From Algoriphagus halophilus (lineage in GTDB: Bacteria > Bacteroidota > Bacteroidia > Cytophagales > Cyclobacteriaceae), in the NCBI RefSeq assembly GCF_900129785.1, contig NZ_FSRC01000003.1, forward strand, positions 248,001-312,000: DNA of 64,000 nucleotides, read 5' to 3'. Under the pieces are notes generated by a model. That model was not told the DNA's origin, made no database searches, and saw nothing but the letters and a program-made list of their open reading frames with translations. Position 1 is the first letter of the stretch; each line of letters opens with the position of its first letter. A program made the translations under genes and the position numbers. This document shows positions 8,403 to 18,669 of this stretch, piece after piece.

Positions 8403-10802
8403 ATGAATGATCTAGTGATTTCTTTTGAAACAATTGAGATTGGAGATGTTCCTAAAGTGGGAGGGAAAAATGCTTCACTTGGAGAGATGTACCAAAAGCT
8501 GACTCCCTTAGGAATTCGCATTCCCAATGGTTTCGCAGTGACAGCGGCAGGGTACAGACTTTTTTTAAAAGAAAATAAGCTCAGTCAATCCATTCAGGAA
8601 AAGCTTTCCAAATTGGATTTAGATAATTTTTCCAATCTCCGGGAAGTTTCAAGGGAAATCAAGTCCTTGATTTTGCATGGCAAGATACCTGATGATTTAG
8701 CTAAAGAAATTGTTCATTCCTACCAAAGCCTGGGAGGGTCGAATCGAATCAATCCTGATGTGGCAGTGAGAAGTAGCGCGACTGCGGAAGACCTGCCCGG
8801 AGCTAGTTTTGCAGGGTTACACGAATCGTTTTTAAATATCAATGGGGAGCAGGAATTGTTGAAAGCGGTCCGTTCCTGTTTTGCCTCCTTATATAACGGA
8901 AGAGCTATCAAGTACCGTCATGACAAAGGTTTTGACCATCTGGAAATAGCCCTTTCAGTGGGAGTTCAATTGATGGTGCGAGCTGACAAGGCCAGTAGTG
9001 GTGTATGTTTTTCCATAGATCCTGAATCAGGTTTTACTCAATCGGTTTTGATAACAGGTTGTTGGGGATTAGGGGAAAATATCGTGCAAGGAGCGGTCAT
9101 TCCTGATGAGTTTTTGGTATTTAAGCCAAGTATTGAAAAAGGTAAAAGAGCCATTCTTTCCAAAAAAGTAGGGTCAAAGACCAAAACCATGATTTATTCC
9201 GAGAATGGGGGAGTAGTCAATCTGGATACTAGTAAAGAGAAGCAAAAAGCTTTTGTCTTGAATGATGAGGAAATTGAAATTCTGGGTCAATGGGCAATCA
9301 AGATTGAGAATCATTACGGTATGCCTATGGACATTGAATGGGCAAAAGATGGACTTTCAGGTGACTTATTTATTGTGCAGGCTAGACCGGAAACAGTGCA
9401 TGCTGATAAAGATCCTTACCTTCTGAAGGAATATGCCCTTATAGAAAAAGGGGAATTGCTTTGTTCGGGATATGCTATTGGAGGTGGAATTACCTCTGGC
9501 AAAGTAAAAGTCATTTTTTCACCTTCTGAAGCAGATCAATTGGAAGAAGGTGACATTTTGGTCACTGAGATTACCAACCCAGATTGGGATCCTGTTATGA
9601 AAAAAGCAGGAGCAATCATTACCACAAAGGGAGGGCGGACAAGTCATGCCGCGATTGTTGCTAGAGAAATGGGGGCTTTGGCAATCGTAGGGGCAGAAGA
9701 AGCCTTAGAAACACTGAGCAATGGGGAAGTGGTAACCTTGGATAATTCATCGGGGAAAATTGGGAAAGTGTATGGAGGAAAGCTTAAATGGAAGACCACA
9801 GAACATGACTTTCATGGATTGACTCTTCCAAAAACCAAACCCATGTTTATTTTGGCTGATCCGGATAAAGCTTTTAATCTTTCTTTTTTTCCAAACCAAG
9901 GAGTAGGCCTAATGCGGATGGAATTTGTAGTGAACAATAGCATCCGGATCCATCCAATGGCCTTGGTGAATTTTGACCAGTTGAAGGATAAAAAAGAGCA
10001 AGTATTGATCGAGGAATTATGTGAAGGTTATTCTGATAAAAAAGAATATTTCATTGATAAACTATCCCAAGCTATTGGAACCATATCCGCTGCATTCTAT
10101 CCAAAAGATGTGATTTTAAGAATGAGCGACTTCAAATCAAATGAATATGCCAATTTAATCGGGGGACATCAATTTGAATTTGATGAGGAAAACCCCATGA
10201 TTGGATTTCGGGGTGCTTCCCGATATTACCATGAGCGTTACCGGAATGGATTTGCTTTAGAGTGCGCCGCAGTTAAAAGGGTGAGAGATGAAATGGGGTT
10301 GGAAAATTTAAAGGTGATGATTCCTTTTTGCCGTACACCTGAAGAAGGGCGAAGAGTGGTCCATATTCTTCAAGAGGAAGGAATCAAGCAGGGAGAAAAT
10401 GGATTGGAGATTTATGTGATGGCGGAGATTCCATCCAATGTGATCTTGGCACAGGAGTTTTCGGAGATTTTTGATGGGTTTTCCATTGGATCCAATGATT
10501 TAACCCAACTGACTTTGGGAGTAGATAGGGATTCAGAGGTGTTGAGCGAACTATTTGAAGAGCAGAATCCAGCCGTCAAATGGATGATATCAGAAGTGAT
10601 TCGTGTGGCCAGAAAGGAGGGAAAGAAAATTGGATTATGTGGACAGGCTCCCAGCGACAATCCTACTTTTGCGCGATTTTTAATTGCTCAAGGAATAGAT
10701 AGTATTTCTTTTAATCCGGATGCATTACTAAAAGGTATTGAGAATATGATCCAAGCAGAAACCCAAAATAAAACACACAAAAATGAAAAAGTTAGAAAAT
10801 AA
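8403..10802 (+). CDS. ppsA: Phosphoenolpyruvate synthase (pyruvate, water dikinase)
   Basis: Converts pyruvate + ATP + water to PEP + AMP + phosphate, opening gluconeogenesis from pyruvate. Three domains are visible in order: the N-terminal ATP-grasp nucleotide-binding domain (KVGGKNASLGEM, VRSSATAEDLPGASFAG), the central phosphohistidine swivel domain with catalytic His415 in GGRTSHAAIVAREMG, and the C-terminal PEP/pyruvate TIM barrel (MIGFRGASRYY, MAEIPSNVILA, SIGSNDLTQLTLGVDRD, GLCGQAPSDNP, the last holding the active-site Cys). 799 residues is full length. The end of the gene overlaps the start of the SDR gene by 20 bp, so the two are translationally linked. Confidence 0.96.
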   Translation: MNDLVISFETIEIGDVPKVGGKNASLGEMYQKLTPLGIRIPNGFAVTAAGYRLFLKENKLSQSIQEKLSKLDLDNFSNLREVSREIKSLILHGKIPDDLAKEIVHSYQSLGGSNRINPDVAVRSSATAEDLPGASFAGLHESFLNINGEQELLKAVRSCFASLYNGRAIKYRHDKGFDHLEIALSVGVQLMVRADKASSGVCFSIDPESGFTQSVLITGCWGLGENIVQGAVIPDEFLVFKPSIEKGKRAILSKKVGSKTKTMIYSENGGVVNLDTSKEKQKAFVLNDEEIEILGQWAIKIENHYGMPMDIEWAKDGLSGDLFIVQARPETVHADKDPYLLKEYALIEKGELLCSGYAIGGGITSGKVKVIFSPSEADQLEEGDILVTEITNPDWDPVMKKAGAIITTKGGRTSHAAIVAREMGALAIVGAEEALETLSNGEVVTLDNSSGKIGKVYGGKLKWKTTEHDFHGLTLPKTKPMFILADPDKAFNLSFFPNQGVGLMRMEFVVNNSIRIHPMALVNFDQLKDKKEQVLIEELCEGYSDKKEYFIDKLSQAIGTISAAFYPKDVILRMSDFKSNEYANLIGGHQFEFDEENPMIGFRGASRYYHERYRNGFALECAAVKRVRDEMGLENLKVMIPFCRTPEEGRRVVHILQEEGIKQGENGLEIYVMAEIPSNVILAQEFSEIFDGFSIGSNDLTQLTLGVDRDSEVLSELFEEQNPAVKWMISEVIRVARKEGKKIGLCGQAPSDNPTFARFLIAQGIDSISFNPDALLKGIENMIQAETQNKTHKNEKVRK

Positions 10803-11541
10803 AACGGCGATTGTCACCGGTGCAGCTTCTGGTATGGGAAAAGCAATTGCTAGATTGTTTGCCTTAAATGGAGCAAAAGTAGTGGTGGTGGACTTAAACC
10901 CTGATGATGCAATGGATACTGCAGAAATGATCCGGATGGAAGTTGGCCATGCCATTGGGTTAAAATGTGATGTGTCTAATGAGATTCAGGTCAAAAAAAT
11001 GGTTCATGCTGCCCAATTGGAATTTGGTTCCATTGATATCCTTGTCAATAATGCAGGAATTATGGATGATTTTACTCCATTGGATAAAGTGACGAATGAA
11101 CGTTGGGATAAAGTGATGGGAGTCAATATTAATGGCCCTTTTTATATATCAAGAGAGGCAATTGTTCCTATGTTGAAGCAGGGAAAAGGTGTGATGATTC
11201 ATATTTCATCAATAGGGGGAACACATGGAGCAAGAGCTGGTCTAGCTTATACAACTTCAAAGCATGCCCTGATAGGAATGAGCAGAAATATAGGATTCAT
11301 GTATGCGAAAAAAGGGATTAGAAGCAACGTCATTGCACCTGGAGGAGTCAATACCAATATCATGCAAAATGCTTTGCCCGATGAAGAAGGAGCCAAGCTT
11401 TGCAGTTCAGGGGCAGCATCCATGCCCAGAATGGGAGAACCTGAGGAGATTGCAAAAATTGCGTTATTTCTAGCAAGTGAAGACTCCTCCTTTGTCAATG
11501 GAGAAGTTTTAACCGCAGATGGAGGATGGACTGCTTATTAA
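10783..11541 (+). CDS. Short-chain dehydrogenase/reductase (SDR)
   Basis: A 252-residue classical SDR, cytoplasmic NAD(P)-dependent oxidoreductase. The cofactor glycine motif is TGAASGMG (G13, G17, G19), NNAG is at 89-92, the catalytic Ser at 142/143, and the Tyr-Lys pair is Y156 and K160 (YTTSK). The Asp ending VVVVDLN suggests an NAD preference. The substrate cannot be told; sequence style resembles FabG-like or glucose-dehydrogenase-like members. It begins inside the PEP synthase gene (20-bp overlap), so the pair is expressed together; an alcohol or sugar oxidation feeding pyruvate is one guess. Confidence 0.93.
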   Translation: MKKLENKTAIVTGAASGMGKAIARLFALNGAKVVVVDLNPDDAMDTAEMIRMEVGHAIGLKCDVSNEIQVKKMVHAAQLEFGSIDILVNNAGIMDDFTPLDKVTNERWDKVMGVNINGPFYISREAIVPMLKQGKGVMIHISSIGGTHGARAGLAYTTSKHALIGMSRNIGFMYAKKGIRSNVIAPGGVNTNIMQNALPDEEGAKLCSSGAASMPRMGEPEEIAKIALFLASEDSSFVNGEVLTADGGWTAY

Positions 11542-11559
11542 ATGGACTGTCTGTTGTGG

Positions 11560-12291
11560 TTATCCTTTAATGATGGTAGTTAAGAATGATTGAATTGCTT
11601 CTGATCTACCTAATGGTTCTAATAAGCAAACAATCAGGTTGATAGCAACTGCCAAATAAGTAGCAGGATGCTTTAGTTTGTTAAATTTCCAAGCTGCAAG
11701 TAACAATATACCGATGATGATTGCTTGTGTTAGATATAAGGATGGCATTATTGGAATGTTTGGCCAATCATCAATCATGATTCCAATATGAACATTCTGA
11801 ATTCCTCGTCCCAGTGCAGGCATCATGATCAAGAATACGGTAGAAGTTAACCACCACGCATGATCTTCCAAGGATTTTCTAGTGAGTATACTTTTTATGA
11901 CAGCATAAATAAATGCCAAGATCATGATGATTTCAACAGATGCAACCCCGTAGAAAAACCAAGGTTCAAAAGGACCAAATCGATCTGGTTCTGTCATAGA
12001 TAATTGGGCGGTTCTAATGTCTCTATACATCATGCTAAAGGCAGTAATCCCTACACCTCCTGCTAGGAACATTCCAATAATGCCATTGGTGCGATGTTTC
12101 TCCAGCATACCATGGGTAGCATAGTAGGGTTGGATGATGAGGTAGATATACCAAATGGTTCCAGTGATGTAATGAATATGGACAGACCAAGCGTTTTCAG
12201 TAAAATCACCCCAATAGTCTCTGAAAATCCCCAACTGCATTAACACTAAAGGGATAATCATCCATTTATGCAAACTTTTATACTTTTCCAT
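11560..12291 (-). CDS. Multi-pass membrane protein of unknown function
   Basis: I do not recognise the family. The ATG at 12291 (MEKYKSLHKW) is preferred over a GTG two codons upstream. About 243 residues with roughly seven hydrophobic segments: WMIIPLVLMQLGIF, YITGTIWYIYLIIQ, IIGMFLAGGVGITAF, VEIIMILAFIYAVI, TSTVFLIMMPALG, TQAIIIGILLLAA and YLAVAINLIVCLL. Conserved-looking histidines flank the second segment (SVHIHYITG, YYATHGMLEKHR), which might bind haem or a metal, but this is speculation. It converges on the SDR gene with an 18-bp gap and seems to be transcribed alone. Confidence 0.7.
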   Translation of the reverse strand: MEKYKSLHKWMIIPLVLMQLGIFRDYWGDFTENAWSVHIHYITGTIWYIYLIIQPYYATHGMLEKHRTNGIIGMFLAGGVGITAFSMMYRDIRTAQLSMTEPDRFGPFEPWFFYGVASVEIIMILAFIYAVIKSILTRKSLEDHAWWLTSTVFLIMMPALGRGIQNVHIGIMIDDWPNIPIMPSLYLTQAIIIGILLLAAWKFNKLKHPATYLAVAINLIVCLLEPLGRSEAIQSFLTTIIKG

Positions 12292-12744
12292 TCTCACGAA
12301 ATATTTTGGTGATTAAACTAAAAAGGAATCTAAACATGGACCCCATACTTCTTGCTAGAGGGTACATATCGTGATACCACGTAATGTTCCTAATTGATTA
12401 AGCAGGTATTTGAAAGTTGGATAGTTTTCGGGATTGGAAAAAAGCTTAATCAATAAAAATTTGATCTTTTAAAATAAGCAGAAAATGTAATTATTCAAAT
12501 AATGAATTGTAATTAAAAAATTAATTATATACTTAAGCCATTGGATGATATTGGTTTTTCAAATGCTATTTTAACATCAGAATGTTTTTACTTTCCACGT
12601 CAACTAGTTGAATGAGATTGGAGGAATTCTATTGAAACACTTGTTATTCCGAATTAATGAGATAAATGGTAATAAGCGATTGGAAAAGGTTTAAAAATAA
12701 GTGTTTGGGGCTCGTTTCAAATTGAAAGAAGGTATTCAGGATAA
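12292..12744. other. Unassigned intergenic region
   Basis: About 450 bp, very AT-rich in the middle (12470-12540), between two minus-strand genes. It must carry the promoter of the membrane-protein gene. No convincing small ORF, terminator, tRNA or repeat was seen. Confidence 0.5.
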
Positions 12745-14256
12745 CTATCTTTTTACAGTCTTTTCTCCTTCTCTGTAGTTCTCCAATAAAAGGTTCAATT
12801 CCTCTACCTTTTCGGGGAAATCTCCATACAGATTATTCTTTTGTTCTGGGTCTTCGTTCATATTGAATAATAATCCGGGAGTATTGAAGTCTGAATATCC
12901 TCTCAATTCTGCAAAATCTTCAGGTATTTTTCTATGTCCTCCAGTAGAGTCATTGATAAAAAGCCAATCTCCTTTTCGGATTCCCCAGATCGAAGCATAG
13001 GTATTATGAATGGTAGCTTCCCTCAAAGGGGATTGATACGGCTCTTCTTTCCAAACAGGCAGAAAATTATAGCTATCAGGAGCAGCGTCTTGGGGAAGTG
13101 TAATTTCTGCAGCCTCTGCCAGAGTAGCCATCAGGTCAATTTGGGAAATTAATTCAGTCGATACTGTTCCAGCTTTGATTTTACTCGGCCATTTTACAAT
13201 CATGGGAACGTGATGGCCTCCCTCCCAAACATCTCTTTTCAATCCTCTATATTCACCCATGCTGAAATGTTTATATTCTAAAGCTCGATCCCAGGCATAA
13301 TGTTCAGGTCCATTGTCAGAACTAAAAATCACAATGGTATTCTCTTCCAATCCATTTTCTTTCAGAGCCTTTAAAACTTGTCCAGCTACCCAGTCTGTTT
13401 GTACCACAAAATCTCCATATCCTCCAGCCTGTGATGTTCCATCAAATTCTTCATTTGGTATGATAGGAGCATGTGGCGAAGGCAATGCAAAAAATAAGAA
13501 AAAGGGTTGGTCTTGACTCTGATTGCCAATCCATTCCAGAGTCTTTTGGGTCAAGGTGGGTAATACCTCATATGGGTTCCAATCTTTTACTTTTGGACCA
13601 ACCCGGAATTCCCAATTACCTTCCTTTGTTTCAAACCCCACTTGATTAAATTCCATCAGTTCAGTTGGGGCTTCCAGGAAACGATTATTTTCTATCCAGG
13701 CATAGGGAGGAAAGTTAATAGTGCCATCTCCAAAATAATAGTCAAATCCTCGATCTGTTGGTCCTCCAGCGATTGGCTTAGTCCAATCAATATCCTCAGG
13801 AAGTACTTGGTTTGGGTTGTTAATTTGACCAGTTGAATCATTTTTTGATACCCAATTCCAACCAAGATGCCATTTCCCGATAGCTGCAGTGGTATAACCT
13901 TTTGTTTTTAAAAGTTGGGGTAGTGTGATATCTGAGTCGTTAAAGAATGGTTTGCCAAAAGCCCCGACAATTTCGTGCTGTCTGCGCCAATGATACATTC
14001 CTGTAAGTAGTGCAAATCTGCTTGGAGAACAAATTCCTGAGGAGCTATGTGCATCTGTAAAACGCATGCCTTCTGCAGCTAGTTGATCTAGGGATGGAGT
14101 AGGGATTTTAGAAGTTGGGTTTTGAATGTTCAAGTCCCCATAGCCCATATCATCTGCATAGATAATGACGATGTTTGGAAGTGGATTTTTTTTGGTGCCA
14201 CAGCTTATGGTAATTAGAAAAAAAACGATGGATAAAAATGTAATTGGCTTACGCAT
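12745..14256 (-). CDS. Type I sulfatase lipoprotein (arylsulfatase family)
   Basis: Secreted sulfatase, predicted to remove sulfate esters from glycans or aryl compounds. The formylglycine signature C-x-P-S-R is intact: C76 in [13 protein letters not shown], to be oxidised by a separate sulfatase-maturating enzyme not seen in this window. Metal-site residues include [11 protein letters not shown] near the N-terminus and [10 protein letters not shown] lipoprotein signal ends at Cys19 (FLITISC). 503 residues is normal. The substrate cannot be assigned; the sequence resembles arylsulfatase A-like bacterial enzymes. It lies 70 bp downstream of purN on the same strand but functionally unrelated to it. 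Confidence 0.93.
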   Translation of the reverse strand: MRKPITFLSIVFFLITISCGTKKNPLPNIVIIYADDMGYGDLNIQNPTSKIPTPSLDQLAAEGMRFTDAHSSSGICSPSRFALLTGMYHWRRQHEIVGAFGKPFFNDSDITLPQLLKTKGYTTAAIGKWHLGWNWVSKNDSTGQINNPNQVLPEDIDWTKPIAGGPTDRGFDYYFGDGTINFPPYAWIENNRFLEAPTELMEFNQVGFETKEGNWEFRVGPKVKDWNPYEVLPTLTQKTLEWIGNQSQDQPFFLFFALPSPHAPIIPNEEFDGTSQAGGYGDFVVQTDWVAGQVLKALKENGLEENTIVIFSSDNGPEHYAWDRALEYKHFSMGEYRGLKRDVWEGGHHVPMIVKWPSKIKAGTVSTELISQIDLMATLAEAAEITLPQDAAPDSYNFLPVWKEEPYQSPLREATIHNTYASIWGIRKGDWLFINDSTGGHRKIPEDFAELRGYSDFNTPGLLFNMNEDPEQKNNLYGDFPEKVEELNLLLENYREGEKTVKR

Positions 14257-14326
14257 ACCTTAAATAAGGCTAGATGTATAGTTTTAATATATCGAGTTGG
14301 AGTTAGGTTTAATTTGAGTTTTTGGT

Positions 14327-14884
14327 TCAAAGTAACCCTTCAATCACTTTTGGAAAATATTTGTGTTCCAATTCATGTACTTTGGCAGCAATACTGTCGG
14401 GAGTGTCCAATTCATCAATAGCCGTGTGGGCTTGAAAAATTATTTTCCCTTCGTCATAATTTTCATTGACCAAATGGATGGTAATGCCGGTTTCTTTCTC
14501 TCCAGCTGCTTTTACAGCCTCATGAACATGAGCACCGTACATGCCTTTTCCTCCATATTTAGGAAGTAATGCTGGATGAATATTAACCATGTGATCTGGA
14601 AACGCTCGGGTAAGAGCATCTGGAATTTTTAGGAGGAATCCTGCCAAAATCACCCAATCAATTTGTTCTTCTTCCAGTTTTTTAAGCAAAATACCTTCCT
14701 CCATTTCTTTCTTTGTAAAGGTGAAGGTGGGGACCTGAAACTTCTTTGCCCGTTCTAGTACATATGCACCTGCCTTGTTTGATGCAACCAAAACTACTTT
14801 TCCTTTTTCAGAGTTTTGAAAATGCTCCATGATTTTTTCGGCATTGCTACCACTTCCTGATGCTAATATGGCAAGACGTTTCAA
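14327..14884 (-). CDS. purN: Phosphoribosylglycinamide formyltransferase (GART)
   Basis: Transfers a formyl group from 10-formyl-THF to GAR, step three of purine synthesis, in the cytoplasm. The N-terminus carries the phosphate-binding ASGSGSNAE loop; the active site Asn/His are in MVNIHPALLPKYGGKGMYG, and the catalytic Asp lies in NENYDEGKIIFQ. At 185 residues it is a typical short PurN. It sits apart from purH (8 kb away), which is common in this phylum. The start ATG at 14884 places the glycine loop about eight residues in, as expected. Confidence 0.96.
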   Translation of the reverse strand: MKRLAILASGSGSNAEKIMEHFQNSEKGKVVLVASNKAGAYVLERAKKFQVPTFTFTKKEMEEGILLKKLEEEQIDWVILAGFLLKIPDALTRAFPDHMVNIHPALLPKYGGKGMYGAHVHEAVKAAGEKETGITIHLVNENYDEGKIIFQAHTAIDELDTPDSIAAKVHELEHKYFPKVIEGLL

Positions 14885-15133
14885 GGGCTTTTGGTTTTAT
14901 TCGATTACTGCGAAATTAAGGGAATTCTCTCGGAAAGGAGCGAAGGGGCTGGTTGTTTTTTAAAGAAATGGATGGAAAAGGAAAGATATTCAGATGGCGG
15001 CCAACTAAAATAAGAGGTTATATTTGTTTAGTTTATGATCTGAACTTTCATGCTTTTGGTAGTTGATTCTTCGGTCTCCTAATAATAAAATAGAAAAGTG
15101 ACCGACTGTAAATTGTTACCTGATCCCTGCAAT

Positions 15134-16375
15134 TTAATCCCTCACTTGTCCATTTCCTCGAATGACCCATTTGTAGCTACAAAGCTCTTTCAAGGCCATT
15201 GGCCCTCGGGCATGTAGCTTTTGAGTGCTGATACCAATTTCCGCCCCTAGTCCAAATTGAGCTCCATCCGTAAAAGCAGTGGAGGTGTTTTCGTATACGG
15301 CGGCGGCATCTACTTCCAAAAGGAAACGATTGATGTGTTCTTGAGTATTCGATACAATGGCTTCCGAATGTTTGGAAGAATAAATAGCGATATGGTCCAA
15401 GGCCTCATCTAAATTCGACACGGTTTTAATTGCCATTTTTAAACTGAGAAACTCCGTTCCAAAATGGGACTCGTCTGCTAAAGAAATGAGCTCGTGTTTA
15501 TGAAGGGCCTCCCTGGATTTTTGGTCTGCAAACACCTGTACCTCTTTTTGGAGAAGTGGAGCTATCAATTCATTGAGATTTGGAAGAATAGACTCATGGA
15601 CAATCAGGCAGTCCAACGAATTACAAACACTTGGTCTTCTGGTTTTACTATTGAGAATAATCGCTGCAGCTTTTTCTAAATCTGCAGATTCGTCCACATA
15701 AGTATGAACAATTCCTGCCCCCGTTTCGATAACTGGGACTTTTGCATTTTCTCTGACAAAATTAATCAAACCCTGAGATCCTCTAGGGATAATAACATCC
15801 ACAAAGTGTACTGCTTCCAATAAGGCTTTGGTGGAAGCTCTTTCCGGTGGCAAAAGCTGAAAGGCGGAAACAGGCAACCCATGATTTTCAAGTACCTGAT
15901 GAATAAGGCTCATAATTGCTCTGTTGGAATGATCCGCATCAGAACCTCCTTTTAATACCAAGCCATTTCCAGATTTAAGTGCCAATGAAAAAACATCAAA
16001 GGTCACATTAGGTCTGGCCTCATAGATGATCCCTATTACACCAAGTGGAACTGTTATTTTTTGTAAGTCCAAACCATTTTCAAGGGTTTTGCTTTCCAAC
16101 ACCTGATGCAATGGACTAGGTAACGCGCTGACTTGAACCAGTTCGCCTGCAATCCCCGCGATACGTTCTTCTGTCAACAATAAACGATCATACATGGGGT
16201 TTTCGGGATCCATTCTTTGAAGATCTTTCTCATTTTCCTCGAGAAGAAAAGGAGCATTTTCGACAGCAAGTACTGCTAAATTATGGAGCACAAAATTGAC
16301 TTGATCATTCGTGATGCCAGTCAGTTTTCTTGCACCCTTTTTTACTTCTTCAAAAATATGTTGGTACTCAGTCAT
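15134..16375 (-). CDS. proA: Glutamate-5-semialdehyde dehydrogenase (gamma-glutamyl phosphate reductase)
   Basis: NADPH-dependent reduction of gamma-glutamyl phosphate to glutamate-5-semialdehyde, second step of proline synthesis. The aldehyde-dehydrogenase fold is shown by [31 protein letters not shown] and [11 protein letters not shown]; the catalytic cysteine lies in [11 protein letters not shown]. The C-terminal [19 protein letters not shown] is characteristic of ProA. 413 residues is full length. Its start overlaps the proB stop by 8 bp, so proB-proA form an operon with translational coupling, which suits hand-over of the labile acyl phosphate. Confidence 0.97.
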   Translation of the reverse strand: MTEYQHIFEEVKKGARKLTGITNDQVNFVLHNLAVLAVENAPFLLEENEKDLQRMDPENPMYDRLLLTEERIAGIAGELVQVSALPSPLHQVLESKTLENGLDLQKITVPLGVIGIIYEARPNVTFDVFSLALKSGNGLVLKGGSDADHSNRAIMSLIHQVLENHGLPVSAFQLLPPERASTKALLEAVHFVDVIIPRGSQGLINFVRENAKVPVIETGAGIVHTYVDESADLEKAAAIILNSKTRRPSVCNSLDCLIVHESILPNLNELIAPLLQKEVQVFADQKSREALHKHELISLADESHFGTEFLSLKMAIKTVSNLDEALDHIAIYSSKHSEAIVSNTQEHINRFLLEVDAAAVYENTSTAFTDGAQFGLGAEIGISTQKLHARGPMALKELCSYKWVIRGNGQVRD

Positions 16376-17450
16376 AATCGAAAATATAGAGGTAATCGTA
16401 ATGGATCAATGCTTTTTGGTTTTTTTGACCTATTCTTTCCAAGGCCAATTTGCTGGAGTATTCTGCTCTTCCTAGACCTATTTTTTCTCCTGTTTCATCT
16501 TTGATGACCAAGATGTCTCCTTTGGAAAATTCTCCTATTATTTGGGTGATCCCAATGGGCAGTAGGCTTCGAATTACTTCCGAATGGAGTGAGTTTTTGG
16601 CCCCTTCATTCACTATAAGTTCTCCTTTGTAATATTCAGTTCCATGTGCCAACCATTTTTTTACTCCTTGTTTTGCCCTCTTTGGTTCAAACCAAGTACA
16701 ACGGAGTTTTTGGGAGGCAAATTCGTCTAACACTCCATCTTTTTTACCATTCGCAATGATTACCTGAATTCCCAAATTGGCAGATTTTTTTGCCATGGCG
16801 TATTTGGTGAGCATACCTCCTCTCCCAAAAGAGGATTTGGTTGCGGAAATATACTTACTCACTTCCGGTAAGGTGGAAGAGACTTTTTCAATGAGTTTAG
16901 AGGATGGGTCTGAAGGGTTTCCTGTAAATATGCCATCAACATTGGTTAACAGTAGCAGTGAATCGGCATTGATCATAGCTGCTGCTAAGCTTGCCAGTTC
17001 ATCATTATCCGTAAACATCAATTCTGTGATGGTAACAGTGTCATTTTCGTTGATAATAGGAAGAATCCCTTGAGAGAGCAATGCCTGAATACAGTTTTTC
17101 ATATTTAGAAAATGCTTTCTGTCCCGGAAATCCTCCTTTGTTACTAGGATCTGTGCCACCTCTTGACCATGTTTTTCGAACAGGTTCTGGTATTGATTGA
17201 TCAGCCTTACTTGACCAGTGGAAGACCAAATTTGTTTTTTAAAAACCGGGTTTAATTTTTTGGAAAGGGGGATGGCTTGTCTGCCGAAAGCTACTGCACC
17301 TGAACTAACCAGTACTACCTTTTTGCCAGACTTGATGAGTCGTTGAATTTGATTCACCAATTCCTCCATCCGTATCAAATCAGGAAGTCCGTTTTCCTGA
17401 GTCAATACATTGGACCCTATTTTGATCACTAGAAGTTTGCTGTTGAGCAT
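16368..17450 (-). CDS. proB: Glutamate 5-kinase with PUA domain
   Basis: Phosphorylates glutamate at the gamma carboxylate to start proline synthesis. The amino-acid-kinase domain (residues about 1-255) shows [30 protein letters not shown] and [13 protein letters not shown]. Residues about 275-355 form a C-terminal PUA domain ([27 protein letters not shown]), giving the long 360-residue form. In characterised ProB enzymes the PUA domain affects feedback control and oligomerisation. First gene of the proBA operon. Confidence 0.96.
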   Translation of the reverse strand: MLNSKLLVIKIGSNVLTQENGLPDLIRMEELVNQIQRLIKSGKKVVLVSSGAVAFGRQAIPLSKKLNPVFKKQIWSSTGQVRLINQYQNLFEKHGQEVAQILVTKEDFRDRKHFLNMKNCIQALLSQGILPIINENDTVTITELMFTDNDELASLAAAMINADSLLLLTNVDGIFTGNPSDPSSKLIEKVSSTLPEVSKYISATKSSFGRGGMLTKYAMAKKSANLGIQVIIANGKKDGVLDEFASQKLRCTWFEPKRAKQGVKKWLAHGTEYYKGELIVNEGAKNSLHSEVIRSLLPIGITQIIGEFSKGDILVIKDETGEKIGLGRAEYSSKLALERIGQKNQKALIHYDYLYIFDYD

Positions 17451-17621
17451 AATCTAAAAATTTGCCCGAAAATAGGGAAGTTGGAAGGGAATTGCTAAGA
17501 ATTAATGAATGGAGATTTTTTGAATTGTAGTATTAGAAGGAAGTATTTGAATTAAAAACCATGTAAAAAGATTGGAATGGGTGTAATAACCGCCAAAAAC
17601 AACTTTGAGCAATTTGCTTGA

Positions 17622-18494
17622 CTAAAGCAATCCCATACTTAAGGTTCCTACTAGCATCAGGATTTTTGCAAAAGCACTGAGCTGGGTAAATTGAGATTTT
17701 CTGTCCGCATAATAAATCCGGTACATAAACAAGCCAAAGAAAATTCCCATCACTCCAAAATAATAGAATAAGTTGGGTGAATTGATTTTAATGGCTACGA
17801 TTAAGATGGAGATGACAAAAGACAGAGCAATGGCAAAAATCACCTTTTTTGTATTGTGAAAGCCAATCACAATGGGTAAGGTTCTGCAGCCATGTTTACG
17901 ATCCCCAGGCCGATCTTCAATATCCTTTAGGATTTCTCTAATCAAGTTCAAAAAGAAAGCAAAAATCGCATAAGTTAAAATGAGCAATTCCGACTTCTGG
18001 TAATAGATGGCAATCATATAAATAGTAGCCCCAGTCAAGAAAGCAACGGAAAGATTCCCAATAAATGGTTCTCTTTTCAGCCTATTACTATAGAGCCAAA
18101 GTAGAAATGCTGCAAAGAAATTCACCATACCGATGTAGGGAGACACTAAAAATCCTAAACCTATTCCTGCGAAGTTAAGAATGGTATGTAGGAATATCAC
18201 TACTCTTCTTTTGATTCCTTTACCCACGACTACTTCATTCGGGCGGTTGACATAGTCAATTTTCACATCATAGTAATCATTGATCATATAACCTGCCGCA
18301 GCAATTATAACCGTAGAAATCACCATTAGATAAAGATGGTAATCCTTAAGCACGGGAAGACCTGAATTGGTGGTGTTTACCAAAAAATAGGCTGTCATAA
18401 TTTGGGCAAATGCAACCATGAGCAAGTTGATAGGCCTGCTTATTCGAAATAAACCTCCGAATGAAATGGTCCGGTCCATGCTTATTGCATCCAT
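17622..18494 (-). CDS. UbiA-family prenyltransferase (GGGP-synthase-like)
   Basis: Integral membrane prenyl transferase of 290 residues with about nine hydrophobic helices. Both Asp-rich Mg/diphosphate motifs are present: NDYYDVKIDYVNRP (the NDxxDxxxDxxNRP form) and DIEDRPGDRKHGCRT. The family transfers an isoprenoid onto an acceptor: quinone ring precursors, haem, or in archaea geranylgeranylglyceryl phosphate. Bacteroidota members are often annotated as geranylgeranylglycerol-phosphate geranylgeranyltransferase-like, but no neighbour supports a particular acceptor. The start at 18494 is chosen for the MDAISMDRTIS N-terminus; an ATG five codons later is also possible. Confidence 0.88.
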   Translation of the reverse strand: MDAISMDRTISFGGLFRISRPINLLMVAFAQIMTAYFLVNTTNSGLPVLKDYHLYLMVISTVIIAAAGYMINDYYDVKIDYVNRPNEVVVGKGIKRRVVIFLHTILNFAGIGLGFLVSPYIGMVNFFAAFLLWLYSNRLKREPFIGNLSVAFLTGATIYMIAIYYQKSELLILTYAIFAFFLNLIREILKDIEDRPGDRKHGCRTLPIVIGFHNTKKVIFAIALSFVISILIVAIKINSPNLFYYFGVMGIFFGLFMYRIYYADRKSQFTQLSAFAKILMLVGTLSMGLL

Positions 18495-18630
18495 ACTCCA
18501 AAAATAGCTTAATTCATTTCATTAACTCACTATTTACTAAGGGAATACTAAGAAAACGGTTCCCTAATTTTCAAGGTTTTTAAATTTCGGATTTATTATC
18601 AGTTAAGTTTCTATTCGTGAGGTTCTTAAG

Positions 18631-18646
18631 TTCGGTATTTTCAAAA
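18631..18646 (+). promoter_or_regulatory. Orphan promoter-like motif on the plus strand
   Basis: TTCGGTATTTTCAAAA nearly repeats a motif lying upstream of the genes at 42943 and 60807. Here no plus-strand gene follows, because both neighbours read on the minus strand. It may be a chance match or the start of an unannotated RNA. Confidence 0.2.
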
Positions 18647-18669
18647 GTCAGGGTTTATGCAGTAGAAAG

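Noticed and set aside
8720..8911. Minus-strand reading frame inside the PEP synthase gene
   Set aside because: It lies wholly within a gene with intact family motifs and has no features of its own; the same holds for the other frames nested in recognised genes.
15065..15115. TCGGTC/GACCGA pair downstream of proA
   Set aside because: The loop is over 25 nt and there is no U-tract, so it is not a credible terminator.
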